Shown here: one piece after another, positions 1 through 9,124 of the stretch
Numbering within the stretch: position 1 is the stretch's first letter
How the letters are laid out: every line of letters starts with the position of its first letter
Assembly (NCBI RefSeq): GCF_029227915.1
Contig: NC_079875.1
Span: 8,739,001 to 8,803,000 of the forward strand
Reading direction: 5' to 3'
DNA: 64,000 bases
DNA from: Hydractinia symbiolongicarpus
Taxonomy: Eukaryota > Cnidaria > Hydrozoa > Anthoathecata > Hydractiniidae
Position numbers and translations under genes: made by a program
Notes under the pieces: model-generated
Told to the model about the DNA's origin: nothing
The model's input: the letters and a program-made list of their open reading frames with translations, nothing else
Database searches by the model: none

Positions 1-916
1 TTTTCATCCCTAGACTACTTGCCAAAATTTCAGAATTACTAGAATAAATGCCACCCAAACATTTCTTTTACATCAGAGACGGATAAAAGCAATAAACTAT
101 CTTCCCTCGACATATGAATTACTCGCGATGTTTGTTCATAATGCACGATAGTCCCATCAGATCAGCTCCTTTGTATTTATATAATTAGGTATTTAATCTG
201 TGACTATGCTTACTGTTAAACCTTGTATATATTTAGATCAAATTTTTACGTTTTTGATTGCTTGAAAATGGGTGTGTGAACACTCGAAACGTCGTAAATA
301 ATGTAGTTTTTTGTTGTCAATATACTACTATTATAATATTAACGATGCTCAAGTGTGAAGCGTTCTAACATGTAGGAGCTTTTAGATCCCCGCAAGGTTT
401 ATAATATTTAAGGTTTCCCATTAATAGATCTACCAGTGGACCAAAATTCCTTACAGTACCCTACACGAGCAGAAATACTTTAACAACTGAAATTGGAGTC
501 AAATGGCTGGAAATTGGAACCCAACCAGTTATTTTGCTCGAATGTTTCAATGCAAAAAATCCTCTTCATTTCGGTGCCTTTAGTAAGGTTGAAAATATTA
601 AAAGTTTTAATAAAGGAGTTCTACCAGTGTGCCAATATGTTCGAGAGAAGCTGAATTGTTTCATAAATTATAATTAATGCACGTGGAATATTATTTGTAA
701 GGATTAGATTGCCTGTAAAAATTAGATTGAGCGAAACTGCAAATGGAGTTGTTTTCTTTTTTTAAGACAACATGCATAATTGCTGTGGAATTGTAATGCT
801 CGCTTTGCATTAATCAAAGAGTGATTAAGCATTTCACAGTCACACAAAACAGTACATGGTAATTTTATTCTATTTCACCAGTAAGAAGTGCGCGAAAATC
901 TGTCCCAAACGTTCGG
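1..916. other. Non-coding AT-rich stretch
   Basis: No convincing gene is seen. A short 'cactcgaaacgtcgtaaataa' stretch near 274-300 resembles tails of Penelope-like or other retroelements, but nothing around it supports an element. The region simply precedes the first copy of a repeat that recurs near 19 kb. Confidence 0.4.
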
Positions 917-1056
917 TTTGCGAAAATAAATGCGCGGGAAAAAGATGTGCACAATTAAAACACACGCAAAATTCTCATGCATATATTTTTATAATTATAA
1001 ACATAAAGAACCACGTCGTGTGTATATTGCAGCATTGCAGTTTAGAGTTTGGCGAA
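917..1056 (+). repeat. Direct repeat B, copy 1
   Basis: About 130 bp are nearly identical, in the same orientation, to 19027-19160. Shared landmarks include 'aagatgtgcacaatta', 'ctcatgcatatattttta' and 'gcagcattgcagtttagag'. The two copies lie outside the two arms of the large palindrome and so bracket it. The short reading frame across this stretch has no recognisable domain and I do not call it a gene. Confidence 0.8.
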
Positions 1057-1309
1057 CGTATTATCCTAGATAAAGGTAAAAAAAATCACATACAGCAATC
1101 CAGAATCCTATAACCTCTTGGTTACTTGGCTTCCCGAATTCCAACGTCTCCTATCCCCCTCAATTCTCCTCATTTCTTCATAAAATGCTAGCAAACAAAA
1201 CTAAAAAGATGACATAACAAGTTATAAATTATAAAGAACGAAGATTCTCGGAATTGTATAATTCCACTAACCGTGGTTTATTCCAACGATATCTTTTATT
1301 TCTTTGGTT

Positions 1310-1975
1310 AAGTTTTCATCCTATAAAAAATAACAAACAGATTCAGCGTTCATTAAACAAGGTATATAAAAAGATAGAAAAAAAGTCAATAAATATGCAA
1401 CTTACCAAAGGTTGCCACAAATTTCTAACCCATCACTGTGAGTTGCTTGTTTTTTTCTTCAATAACTCTTCTCCTTGGCACAACGTGGCTTATCTCGACA
1501 AGGCCTGGAATTAAATTGTTCTAGTTACTTTATTTCACGAATACTACACATGATTTCCATCAGCTTAAATAATATAAGCTGTTATCAACTGGTTCCTAAA
1601 CTTATTTTTTTCTTAAAATGTCGTGGGATATCAGTAACCGTGTAATGAATTCACTACATGAACAAGATACAATGTCATTATCAATTCCTTACTGGGTAGT
1701 TATAATAAAAGTGAAAAGTCATTAAACTAACAACTTACGCTTGGGAAATATGTTTTTATATTATTAAGAAATATAAATTTCATAATTGAGGAAAGCAGAG
1801 AAGTAGGTATTGTAATAATGTATGAAAAGGACGCTAGAATATAATTCATCTCTCATCAAAACCTCTCCAAATTTGTTCATTTAAAATGTTGTCATGACAC
1901 TTTGTTGAAAAATAATGGTGAAATTCTACAGACATATCAAGCGTGTGGAGAGACATATCTAAAATTAAGTACTTG
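1310..1975 (+). repeat. Dispersed repeat C, copy 1
   Basis: This stretch aligns in the same orientation with 24838-25370. Shared landmarks are 'aaaatgtcgtgggatatc', 'ctacatgaacaagatacaatg' (in part), 'agttataataaaag' and 'aatatgtttttata'. The outer edge of the left palindrome arm falls inside it, while the right arm stops partway through the same sequence (18590-18677). The palindrome breakpoint therefore lies inside this repeat. No coding content was recognised. Confidence 0.7.
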
Positions 1976-1976
1976 C

Positions 1977-2955
1977 CGGGACACCCAGCGTTGAATCGCC
2001 GTGTTAAGCAACAAGTAACTGTGGCCCGGTGTTAAACGGTTGAACGTTTAATAAGAGCCGTGAAGTGTGCCACGCATTCAGGTAGAGCGCTTTAGTACAG
2101 GTATATAGTATGTCGTAAATAGAAGAAATGGCACGTAAATAGATGAAAAGACACTTTTCCACAACTGAAATAAAAACACAGTTTACAACCGTTGCTACCA
2201 CATCATAGCATCATAGCAAAAACAGTCGATCAACCTTTATTAATTTTTCGGAGAATGTTTCCGGAGAAAGGTCCAAAATAAAAGGTACTCCAAGCTGCGC
2301 GCTGAGTACAGGTAAGCAGTATCGCGATCCATATAGGTGTAATACCCTTTTCCGAAAAAAAAACTTTATCGCAACTTCGGTTAAACAGCCACTCTGTTGT
2401 TAACACTGAACTAAGCGCTTACCATACCGTGTTGCATATCCATATACGAGTCGTACCCTTTTCAAAAAAAAATTATTACAGCTTCTGTCTATACAAAAAC
2501 CAGGAAGCAATCTGTTGCTAACCGGGGCTGAGCGTTTAAAACAGGCAAATGGCGTTGGGCATGTGTATAGGCGTAATACCTATTTTCCAAAAAACTTTGC
2601 CGCAACTTCGGTTCGAATTAAAATACGGAAAACAACCCGTCGTTACCCGTCCAGCTAAAAAACCAGCAATTTTATTTCGCGGAATAAGTTTTTATAAGTT
2701 CATACATAAGACATAACTTCAAGGTGTAGCTACCTAACTGCATTTAAAATAAGAATTAAATATTGTTCAAAAAGTTTGTTTTTGCTAGCAAAACTGCATT
2801 TGGCTAATTTCACCTTTCAGCCAGACGTAACTAAAGTGCTTGCTAGAGAGCCACAACCACAACATAAAAATGAATAATAACATACCAAACTTTGACAGAA
2901 TAAGAATAAATAACGCTAGCCTTAAAATCTACGTTTGTAGCCAAAATCTTAAAAC
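1977..2955 (+). repeat. Arm-end segment E, copy 1
   Basis: The outermost kilobase of the arm is the mirror of 17540-18520. It is also recognisable, diverged, as an independent copy at 28030-29010. Landmarks are 'gtcgatcaacctttatt', 'gtttacaaccgttgctacc', 'acgacatactata'-like sequence and 'gtaacgacgggttgtt'-type blocks. It behaves like a dispersed repeat, or like a terminal repeat that can exist alone. No ORF of note. Confidence 0.65.
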
Positions 2956-3716
2956 TTAAGATTTATCTATGGCTAGAAAACGTGATGATATTTTCATCTT
3001 AACATGTGAAAACCTACCAAAAATTAAATATTCTTTTAGATACAAAGTATTAGGAAAGAAGAAATGTAAAAAAACCAGACTTACTAACGCCAAAGCCACA
3101 GCTTTCAAATTGACCGTAGCTCTGATTAGGAAAAAAAAATGATATAATAGGCCTAGCTTGGCTAGTATAAGGTTGGAAAAAATCTCAAGTCGGCAAAAGT
3201 TTTAAGTTGGCAAAGATTTGAAAGTCAGCAACAATAATAGTGACTGGTACAAAATTTAGTCACTTTTATGTTTGGAAAATTGTTGAAAAAACAGTTTATT
3301 TCAAAGCAAATAGTTTTTAGATAACAATTTTAACTTAAAATTAAACTCTAGTATCGAACATTTGTAACTTAACATTTTTGTCTTCTACTGCGTTAAAAGA
3401 GGAGTGTTAACCGACGAAAAAAATTAGCGGGTAGGAAATAAAAATATTAAATATTAGCCACTAAAGCAACATTTGGACACTTTAGCCCCGCCTTTTTACC
3501 AATCAAATACCCCAGCAGTCTACAAGTATATCAAGCTGTCATGTGCTTCTGACATAACCATTTAGATTTATGGAAATAAAAGATGATTCCGAAACCTTTA
3601 TGGATACACACAATTTAGTCTGACTTGTATTATTTATGTATTAGTTGGACTAGTTTCGTTTACTTAACACCAGGCGTTTAAAATATATATTTTTCAGACT
3701 CGCTAATCTCTAAAAA
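2956..3716. other. Non-coding part of left arm
   Basis: AT-rich sequence matched by the right arm (16790-17540). It contains 'gtcggcaaaagttttaagttggcaaagatttgaaagtcagca', a local near-repeat of 'ttggcaaa', but no gene that I can support. Confidence 0.5.
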
Positions 3717-3849
3717 TACAATAATACCCGGTTACCCCAAGCTGTACCGCGATATGTCGCCCGCGATATGCCGACCGAGCTTGCGAGGTCGATGCTATGA
3801 CAGAGGGCAATATTTTCGGTACATCACGGGGTAATCCATTATTATTGTA
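3717..3849. repeat. GC-rich foldback (MITE-like), left arm
   Basis: A 133-bp unit whose ends are inverted copies of each other: 'tacaataatacccggttac' at the left and, inverted, 'gtaatccattattattgta' at the right. The interior is unusually GC-rich for the region, with CpGs and a short internal repeat 'cgcgatatg'. The mirror copy is at 16657-16789, so it was in place before the arms formed. Interpretation as a small inverted-repeat transposon is inference. Confidence 0.6.
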
Positions 3850-4069
3850 CTTGTTAACTGTCTAAGTTATATTACAACAGTAATAAGAACTTCGGTTAAA
3901 TTTTTTTTATAGTAATATAATTCACTGTCACTACTTTCGTTAACACTCGAGGTCAATATTCGAAACAGTCCTGTGTAATAAGAAACATATATGCAAAATT
4001 CAAAAGACCATATAAAATAAATCCTCGTAAACAAAACATTACGATGTTTGACACATGATTCATTTGCAT

Positions 4070-4755
4070 TCATCGACCATGATGCCCCCGAGGTTGATAT
4101 GACGGAAATAAAGCTCGAGGTTGAAAACTTGCAGAAGAATATCAAGGAGGTGATGGATAAAATCATGTAATATGATAGCGAGATCAAGACGAAGGAGGGT
4201 AAATTAAAAGATCTCAAGAAGCAGAAGGACGGGGTCCGAAGGTTTCATTGCCGATCTTGAGAAGGATATTAATCTGTTGAAGAAGGATAAAAATTTTGCA
4301 CTGGGTAGGCATGGTCTACTTTCCTCCGAGATTTTTAAGCATCTGGGGAGTATTAAGTCCGAGTTGATGAAATCGCTGGAGATTACATGCCTTTGCTTAA
4401 AAAGCTTAAAACACTCTTCAGGGAGCAGGGTCTTACCATAACCAGCATAGTCTCCGCTGTGGGTCTGCTGGTTTCCATTATTGCCCTTGCCGTTACAGGA
4501 GGGGTTGGTGCAGCAGCAGGTGCTGCAGGGAGAAGTGCCGCAGAGGGTGGTGAAAAAGAGTTCTCGCAGAAGCAACTCGAGAGGCTTGATAATATCTGGC
4601 AGGCAAGGCGGGTGTTGCGTAACCCGGGATCATCGGTACGGTAGTCTTGTTTTTTCTGAGGGGAGCAGCCAAAGTTATCGAATATGCGGTCAAACATCTC
4701 TATTTCGCCATCGCGGCTGCTGCCGGATATTTCGTGCTCTATATCAGATAATAGG
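4070..4755 (+). pseudogene. Coiled-coil / membrane protein remnant (left arm)
   Basis: Pieces in three frames read as one protein. First comes a charged helical part ('DMTEIKLEVENLQKNIKEV'). It is followed by 'LSSEIFKHLGSIKSELMKSL', 'KLKTLFREQGLTI', a hydrophobic glycine/alanine-rich segment at 4440-4530, and after a shift 'LPGIIGTVVLFFLRG' with a second hydrophobic helix ending near 4750. I recall uncharacterised cnidarian and bivalve proteins with the same order (coiled coil, 'FREQGITI', two membrane segments), often multicopy. The breaks (stops near 4170, shifts near 4235, 4390 and 4600) are shared with the right arm. Function unknown; a membrane-anchored structural role is a guess. Confidence 0.6.
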
Positions 4756-5013
4756 CCTATTTTTCAGTAATATATATGCGAGGATGAGGCTGACCCCTGT
4801 TATGATAATAATAGTCTTGGCATCTTCGTGTTGATTTTGTGGGGGTTGTTTGGGTAGTGGGGGCGTAACATGTTTGGCGTGTAGGAGGTATAGATGGTAT
4901 GGCCTGTATAGTATGATCAGGCGTATGTATGTGAGACATAGGATGAGTGTTATGCTTGGGTGGTAGTTTGATATCTGCCACATGTCTGATGGTATGCCTG
5001 AGAGGTGCGGCAT
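4744..5013 (-). CDS. Small two-helix membrane ORF (left arm)
   Basis: An 89-codon frame with two hydrophobic stretches ('SITLILCLTYIRLIILY' and 'TIIIITGVSLILAYILL') separated by a Pro/Gln-rich, histidine-containing linker. It lies directly downstream of the 'VYMLPSDM' gene on the same strand and converges with the coiled-coil gene. The copy in the right arm (15493-15762) is identical over all 89 residues, the only ORF here still open in both arms with gene-like properties. It could instead be the tail of the upstream gene. Not recognised. Confidence 0.35.
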   Translation of the reverse strand: MPHLSGIPSDMWQISNYHPSITLILCLTYIRLIILYRPYHLYLLHAKHVTPPLPKQPPQNQHEDAKTIIIITGVSLILAYILLKNRPII

Positions 5014-5034
5014 GCCACAAAATAGGCCTATTAT

Positions 5035-6085
5035 TCAAGTCAAGCCTGATACCAATAATCGCACTTGCAGGGCAATCAAAATATTATTATTATAGTCAAA
5101 CATTTTGCCATTTCGCAGATTCATATCGGAGGGTAACATGTACACGTGATGTGTGACAGCGAAGTTCACCGGGGTCCTGGCATATTGCAGTACCTTCTGG
5201 AACTCGGTGATGTCATGTCTTACATTTTCTTGCCTTATGACTATAGCCTCAAATTTGTGCAGTAACATTTGCCTTGCTTTATAATTGTCTCCATTAGATC
5301 CAATCAGGGATGCTTTGGCACCTGCTTGAGATCCCAGCAATAGGATCACATAAGCCCTTATACTCTCACTCAGCTTAGTCAGGCCCTCTGATGTCAGACC
5401 TTTGCTTTTGGGCATAATAATCTTGTCCCAATCACCGTCAACCTGGGGCCACCATCTGCCATCTGCCAATGACGACGTGACAGCCTTGAATTTATACAGG
5501 GCATTAGCATCTGCACCGTACTCGCGGCATACCAGTGCGTATCCAGATGTGGAGTAGAGGTTTTTATACTGTTCGAACCCATCGTCATACGGCATGGGTA
5601 CCTTCATCCTTGCCAGGATGCGACGCATATGGTAATAGACATGGAATTTATAAATCGAGTTGATAAGGGGTACCGAGACCGTCATGTACCTGTTACAGAT
5701 GCCTAGGGCTGTTGTTGCGCAATTGGTGGCAAAATTTACCTGAGTATTCCAATAATTTAGTGCCTGTCCCTTCCATTTCACATTAACGGGGTCATCAAGT
5801 TAGGTCGTTGGAACCTTTATGGCGTATTTGGTAAACTCCGGAAAGGCCACGGAAATATGGGACTCCTTACTCACGTAGAGGTCTTGGTGCTCCAAATTTG
5901 TTACACCAAGTGGCTATTCTCCTCTGTTGGAATTGTATTTTGCCACGGGGTTGTATTGGTATATGTTCTTAAAATAAAGGGGATTAAACAACTGTATGTT
6001 ACGGACATCGATAAACCTACGATTTTCGAGGACTACCTGGGGCAGGACACACGTATAGCTCTGAAATCTACCAGCATTAGACCAG
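5035..6085 (-). pseudogene. 'VYMLPSDM' protein of unclassified element (left arm)
   Basis: The main open part (5035-5781) starts at a GTG, not an ATG. The same frame continues upstream through two in-frame stops (TAA 5800-5802, TAG 5914-5916) to about 6085, where it meets the divergent beta-rich gene. Upstream fragments read 'NPVAKYNSNRGE' and 'ISVAFPEFTKYAIKVP'. The core has 'NYWNTQVNFATNC', 'FHVYYHMRRIL', 'KLSESIRAYVILLL', and near the C-terminus 'DITEFQKVLQYA' and 'VYMLPSDMNLRNG'. I recall uncharacterised cnidarian relatives with this ending. Total length would be about 350 residues. No catalytic motif was recognised. Both stops also occur in the right arm. Confidence 0.65.
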
Positions 6086-6090
6086 GATGA

Positions 6091-6654
6091 CTGAACTTAT
6101 CTAGCAACAACAATGTCACTATACGTAAAGTGGGGCCTGATCACAGAGTTACTCCTATTGAGATTATGAATGGTTTGTATAGGATCGAGGATATCGCGGC
6201 AATTATCAACAGCCAGGAGCAAGAAAAAATCAAACTGTTTGTTTTGAAAAATGCCTAATGTAGACTCAGTGTTAGTGACGTTTATACGGTGGTGATCGGT
6301 AGGCAATTGCAAGAGCTCCTAGACCTACCCTATGACCCCGCAAAAAGTATTACACAAAGGGTGACTATGATGTCATATATAAAACTGATACATATCAGAA
6401 ATTGAGACTTATTCTTCCACAATTAGATGAAGATGACTGTCTTTTGGATGGGAAAAAAGTCTAAAATTCTGGCCCTGCTTCCTAACAGGCAGTTAAACGC
6501 CTGGGGAGATATGTTAAGCTGGACCTTTGATAGCCCTGTATACCTTCCACTGAAAGGATCCACAGATCGTCTGGAGTTTATGCTAACAGACGTCTATCAT
6601 CACGAGAAGAACGTCACGTTTTTTGACATCACAATGCATTTGTTGATAGAATAA
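6091..6654 (+). pseudogene. Beta-rich-looking unknown protein (left arm)
   Basis: Fragments in several frames give 'NNVTIRKVGPDHRVTPIEIM', 'GLYRIEDIAAIIN', 'GRQLQELLDLPYDPAKSI', 'TYQKLRLILPQLDEDDCL', then 'PVYLPLKGSTDRLEFMLTDV' and 'NVTFFDITMHLLIE'. The pattern (an N-terminal turn followed by 'LxxLLG/D', and a C-terminal 'F/DxxxMxLxIE' strand) fits a family of unclassified cnidarian multicopy proteins that I recall beside the other arm genes. The left copy keeps about 60 bp (near 6370-6440) that the right copy has lost. It starts back-to-back with the 'VYMLPSDM' gene, so the two probably shared a promoter region of a few tens of bases. Function unknown. Confidence 0.55.
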
Positions 6655-7263
6655 AGATAAGAGATATAAGGAAACTCCATCTGAGTTTGCCGAGTGGATC
6701 TGCGCAAGACTCTGATCAGGATGAGGGACAAGTTTTCAGACTCAGGAAAATCGAGAACATTGAACATTATCTCCGGGACGAGACAAAGGAGCGGACTAAA
6801 CTTGGAAAGGAACTTAAATGCACAATACGTGGGTACGCTTTTGCGATCATGGTCTGCTTGGCGTAAGTGTGATTACGTCAGGGCTTGGGATTGGAGCTAT
6901 AGGCTCGGGTTTGGGGTTCCTCTAGCCTGTGCCATGGGGGGACTCGCAATTGCCGCCGGAATAGGGAAGGTCGGTCTCCGAAATGCCTCTGAACGGTTGC
7001 GTGTTAAGTACAAAAAACATGATAGTATATGGCTACTCGCAGAGGCGAAACTAATCTCGATTGTAGATCTGATCAGCAAGTCAATGGAAAACGGCGTTAT
7101 CAGTGACCAAGAGTATAGTCTAATTAGCCGTGAAAAGGAAAGATATATGTTGTTGAAGGAGCAAATGCGTCAGAGGTTTAATAGGATCGTAAATGTCATC
7201 AATGAACAGGAAAGAGCCCAGCTAGTTGCTAATGGTAGGGAGGAGGTAAAAGACGAAATTTAA
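6655..7263 (+). pseudogene. Gly-rich membrane/coiled-coil protein (left arm)
   Basis: The N-terminal part reads 'EIRDIRKLHLSLPSG' and then a helix ending 'YLRDETKERTKLGKE'. After frameshifts come glycine-rich hydrophobic stretches ('GVSVITSGLGIGAIGSGLG', 'PLACAMGGLAIAAGIG'). The C-terminal half is an open helical region: 'HDSIWLLAEAKLISIVDLI', 'VISDQEYSLISREKERY', 'ERAQLVANGREEVKDEI'. I recall a multicopy cnidarian/arthropod family with exactly this layout ('DEIKER', Gly-rich membrane hairpin, 'SDEEF', 'IEQGREE'). It lies just after the beta-rich gene on the same strand. About 195 residues if restored. Role unknown; membrane insertion is inferred from hydrophobicity. Confidence 0.6.
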
Positions 7264-7399
7264 GAAAAACTTCAATCTGTGCAATATGCAAACACTATGT
7301 AGAGTCTCCGCATAAATATATGCCTTAATTTGTATTATATTTTTATAGGTCTTGTATATATATATGGTTTCTTTCTAATCCTTAAGCAGCAACCATTCT

Positions 7400-7912
7400 C
7401 TTTTAAAGTCTTTGTGTGTCTGGGGGTAGTGATTTACCTTGCATATGCACCGATGAAATAGCTAGAACGGCACTCACCTGGCAGGATTCGTCGTAGGGTA
7501 TCGGCATACCTTGGAATTTGGTTGTGATCGCGTGGTACGGGAGTTTGGCGTTCATGTATCGATCTTTTTTCACAGGTTCCGTTTTCAGATACTCGGAAAT
7601 CAACTCTTCGAACTTTAACCATATTTGACGATACTTCGTGATCCAGTCCAGTCAACAGTTTTGTTGCACATCTCCTGTGTTTTAAAACGATCCGATATAT
7701 ATTCAAGCATGCGTGGATTCTTTTTACCGGCCGCATTACACACTTTTTGCGTTTTAAACCGGTCTGGGACATGTATAAGCACCCAGTGATTTTTTTTCAA
7801 CAACTTTGTTACACACGTCTTGCGTCTTGAATTGGTCTGGCACGTATTGGAGCAGCCGGGGATCCTTTTTAACAGCTTTGTTGCACATGTCTTGTGTCTT
7901 GAAACTCATCTT
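7400..7912 (-). pseudogene. KTQ-repeat gene 2 (left arm)
   Basis: Reading leftwards, it starts with 'MSFKTQDMCNKAV', then 'LLQYVPDQFKTQDVCNKVV', two more degenerate units ('VPDRFKTQKVCN', 'ISDRFKTQEMCNK'), and a unique C-terminal part containing 'KFEELISEYLKTEPVKKDRY' and 'MPIPYDESCQ'. The last motif is directly followed by a good 5' splice-site consensus (CAG/GTGAGT), so the gene may have had a further exon. The repeat period is about 27 residues. Frames change several times. The adjacent gene 1 has the same repeats, suggesting duplication. Function unknown. Confidence 0.55.
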
Positions 7913-7959
7913 TATTAGTAGTATTATCTTACAGGAATTGCTGTAAGATAACGTTTCGG

Positions 7960-9074
7960 GCCAATCCCCACAACTTCTCAAGGTCTGCCTTTTCATCCTC
8001 TGAAAAGCACCAATCGATGACCCCATCTGGATACCATGTTATTGGGGCTAGATTCTTCTTAATTCTAGTCTTTTCAGCTGTCCTTTGACGGTAGGCTTTT
8101 CGCCATTAAGGCTTGACGTTCCTATTTGATATCATACTCGGGGTAACAAACCAATCCGACACGCAACCTAACACCCAGGGGTTCTCCTCAACAGTCCCAT
8201 TGCACATGCCCTGTGTCTTAAACCTATCCTGCACGTCCTGGAGTGCCCAGGGATCTTTTTCAACAACTTTGTTGCACATGCTTTGCGTCTTGGACTTGCT
8301 GGGAACATGTCTTGGGTCTTGAACCGGTCCGGTACATGCTCCAATAGGTAGGGACTGTTTTAGACAACCCCATTACACATGTCTTGCGTCTTGAGCAAGT
8401 CCGGTACATCCCCGAGAAGGTAGGTGTGTTTTTCAACAACCATATTCCATATGCCTTGGGTCTTGAACCTACCCGGAACATACTGGAACATATTTGAATC
8501 ATCCTCAACAGCATTGTTACACATGTCTTAATTTTTGAACCTATCCCGAACATACAGTAGCATCAGTAGCTCCTTTGCAATGACACAAATACACATGTCT
8601 CGGGTCTTGAACCGGTCCGGGATAAACGCGATAATATGGAACAGATCGTCAAATGTTTAATCCAATGTTCCTATTGTTTTTGATATGTTGAAGAAAATAA
8701 GCCTTACGTAGTTTATAATACTCTTTAAGTCCACGAGTTTTTGCGATATCACCTATTTGCTTGACGGTGTATGAATCAATATTATATACACGGTTTTTTG
8801 AAAAATGGGTGCTCTGGCATTTATGCAAATTTTTGACGAGCATGTTGGGAATTTTCCTCTACTCAACCTGCTCATTTTTTAGGGACTTAACCTTGATATG
8901 CATGACTAAGCACTGCACGATAGGGATTTGTTCCACTTGCACATGAAGGAACCGAGCTTTACTTAATGCATTGATGGATAGAGAATTTTTGCTGATGGTC
9001 AGCGGTACTTTCCGCCATGGGGCGTGACGAAAAGTTGTGACGTAGCAAGTGAAATTATGTATGATAATTATCAT
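7960..9074 (-). pseudogene. SAP/Rho-N-like plus KTQ-repeat gene 1 (left arm)
   Basis: Near 8640-8780 the - strand reads 'TVKQIGDIAKTRGLKEYYKL' followed by 'RKAYFLQHI', a small helix-turn-helix pattern like SAP or Rho-N nucleic-acid-binding motifs. It is followed by about six degenerate units of the form 'VPDRFKTQxMCNxxVE'. The C-terminus is 'PDWFVTPSM' and then 'APITWYPDGVIDWCFSEDEK', the standard ending I recall for cnidarian KTQ-repeat proteins. A further ORF at 8859-9074 ('ALSKARFLHVQVEQIPIVQ') lies upstream in the spacer, only on the left side, and may be its N-terminus. Multiple stops and shifts. Role unknown. Confidence 0.6.
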
Positions 9075-9124
9075 GAGAGTTTGCCAATGGTTTTTGGAAA
9101 ATCCTGGTTAATATGACCCCCCAT

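Larger units (their letters stand above)
1811..8806 (+). repeat. Left arm of 7-kb palindrome
   Basis: The reverse complement of this segment is 11752-18677. I followed the match from 'tgtaataatgtatgaaaagg' at the outer edge to 'cggttttttgaaaaat' at the inner edge. Similarity is very high in the genic core: for example, the 248-codon ORFs at 5035-5781 and 14725-15471 differ at three residues, and several other ORFs are identical. There are scattered small indels, and one block of about 60 bp near 6370-6440 is missing in the right arm. It carries a set of decayed genes of an unclassified element. Head-to-head arms around a minisatellite could be an inverted dimer, an element with giant terminal repeats, or a duplication; a mis-assembly must be excluded. 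Confidence 0.93.

Noticed and set aside
250-310. 'cactcgaaacgtcg' resembling the GAAAC core of hammerhead ribozymes or Penelope tails
   Set aside because: No CTGATGA core or pairing stems were found around it, and no RT fragment nearby.
4481-4834. 117-codon ORF identical in both arms
   Set aside because: It covers another frame of the coiled-coil/membrane gene; only a small part (about 4600-4740) may be the shifted real frame, and identity only reflects arm similarity.
5857-6090. 77-codon ORF with hydrophobic segment, present in both arms
   Set aside because: It is antisense to the upstream part of the 'VYMLPSDM' gene, whose frame can be followed through it with only isolated stops.
8260-8553. 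97-codon Met/Cys/Arg-rich ORF in the arms (131 codons in the right arm)
   Set aside because: It is a shifted frame of the KTQ repeats; the repetitive composition comes from reading the repeat out of frame.
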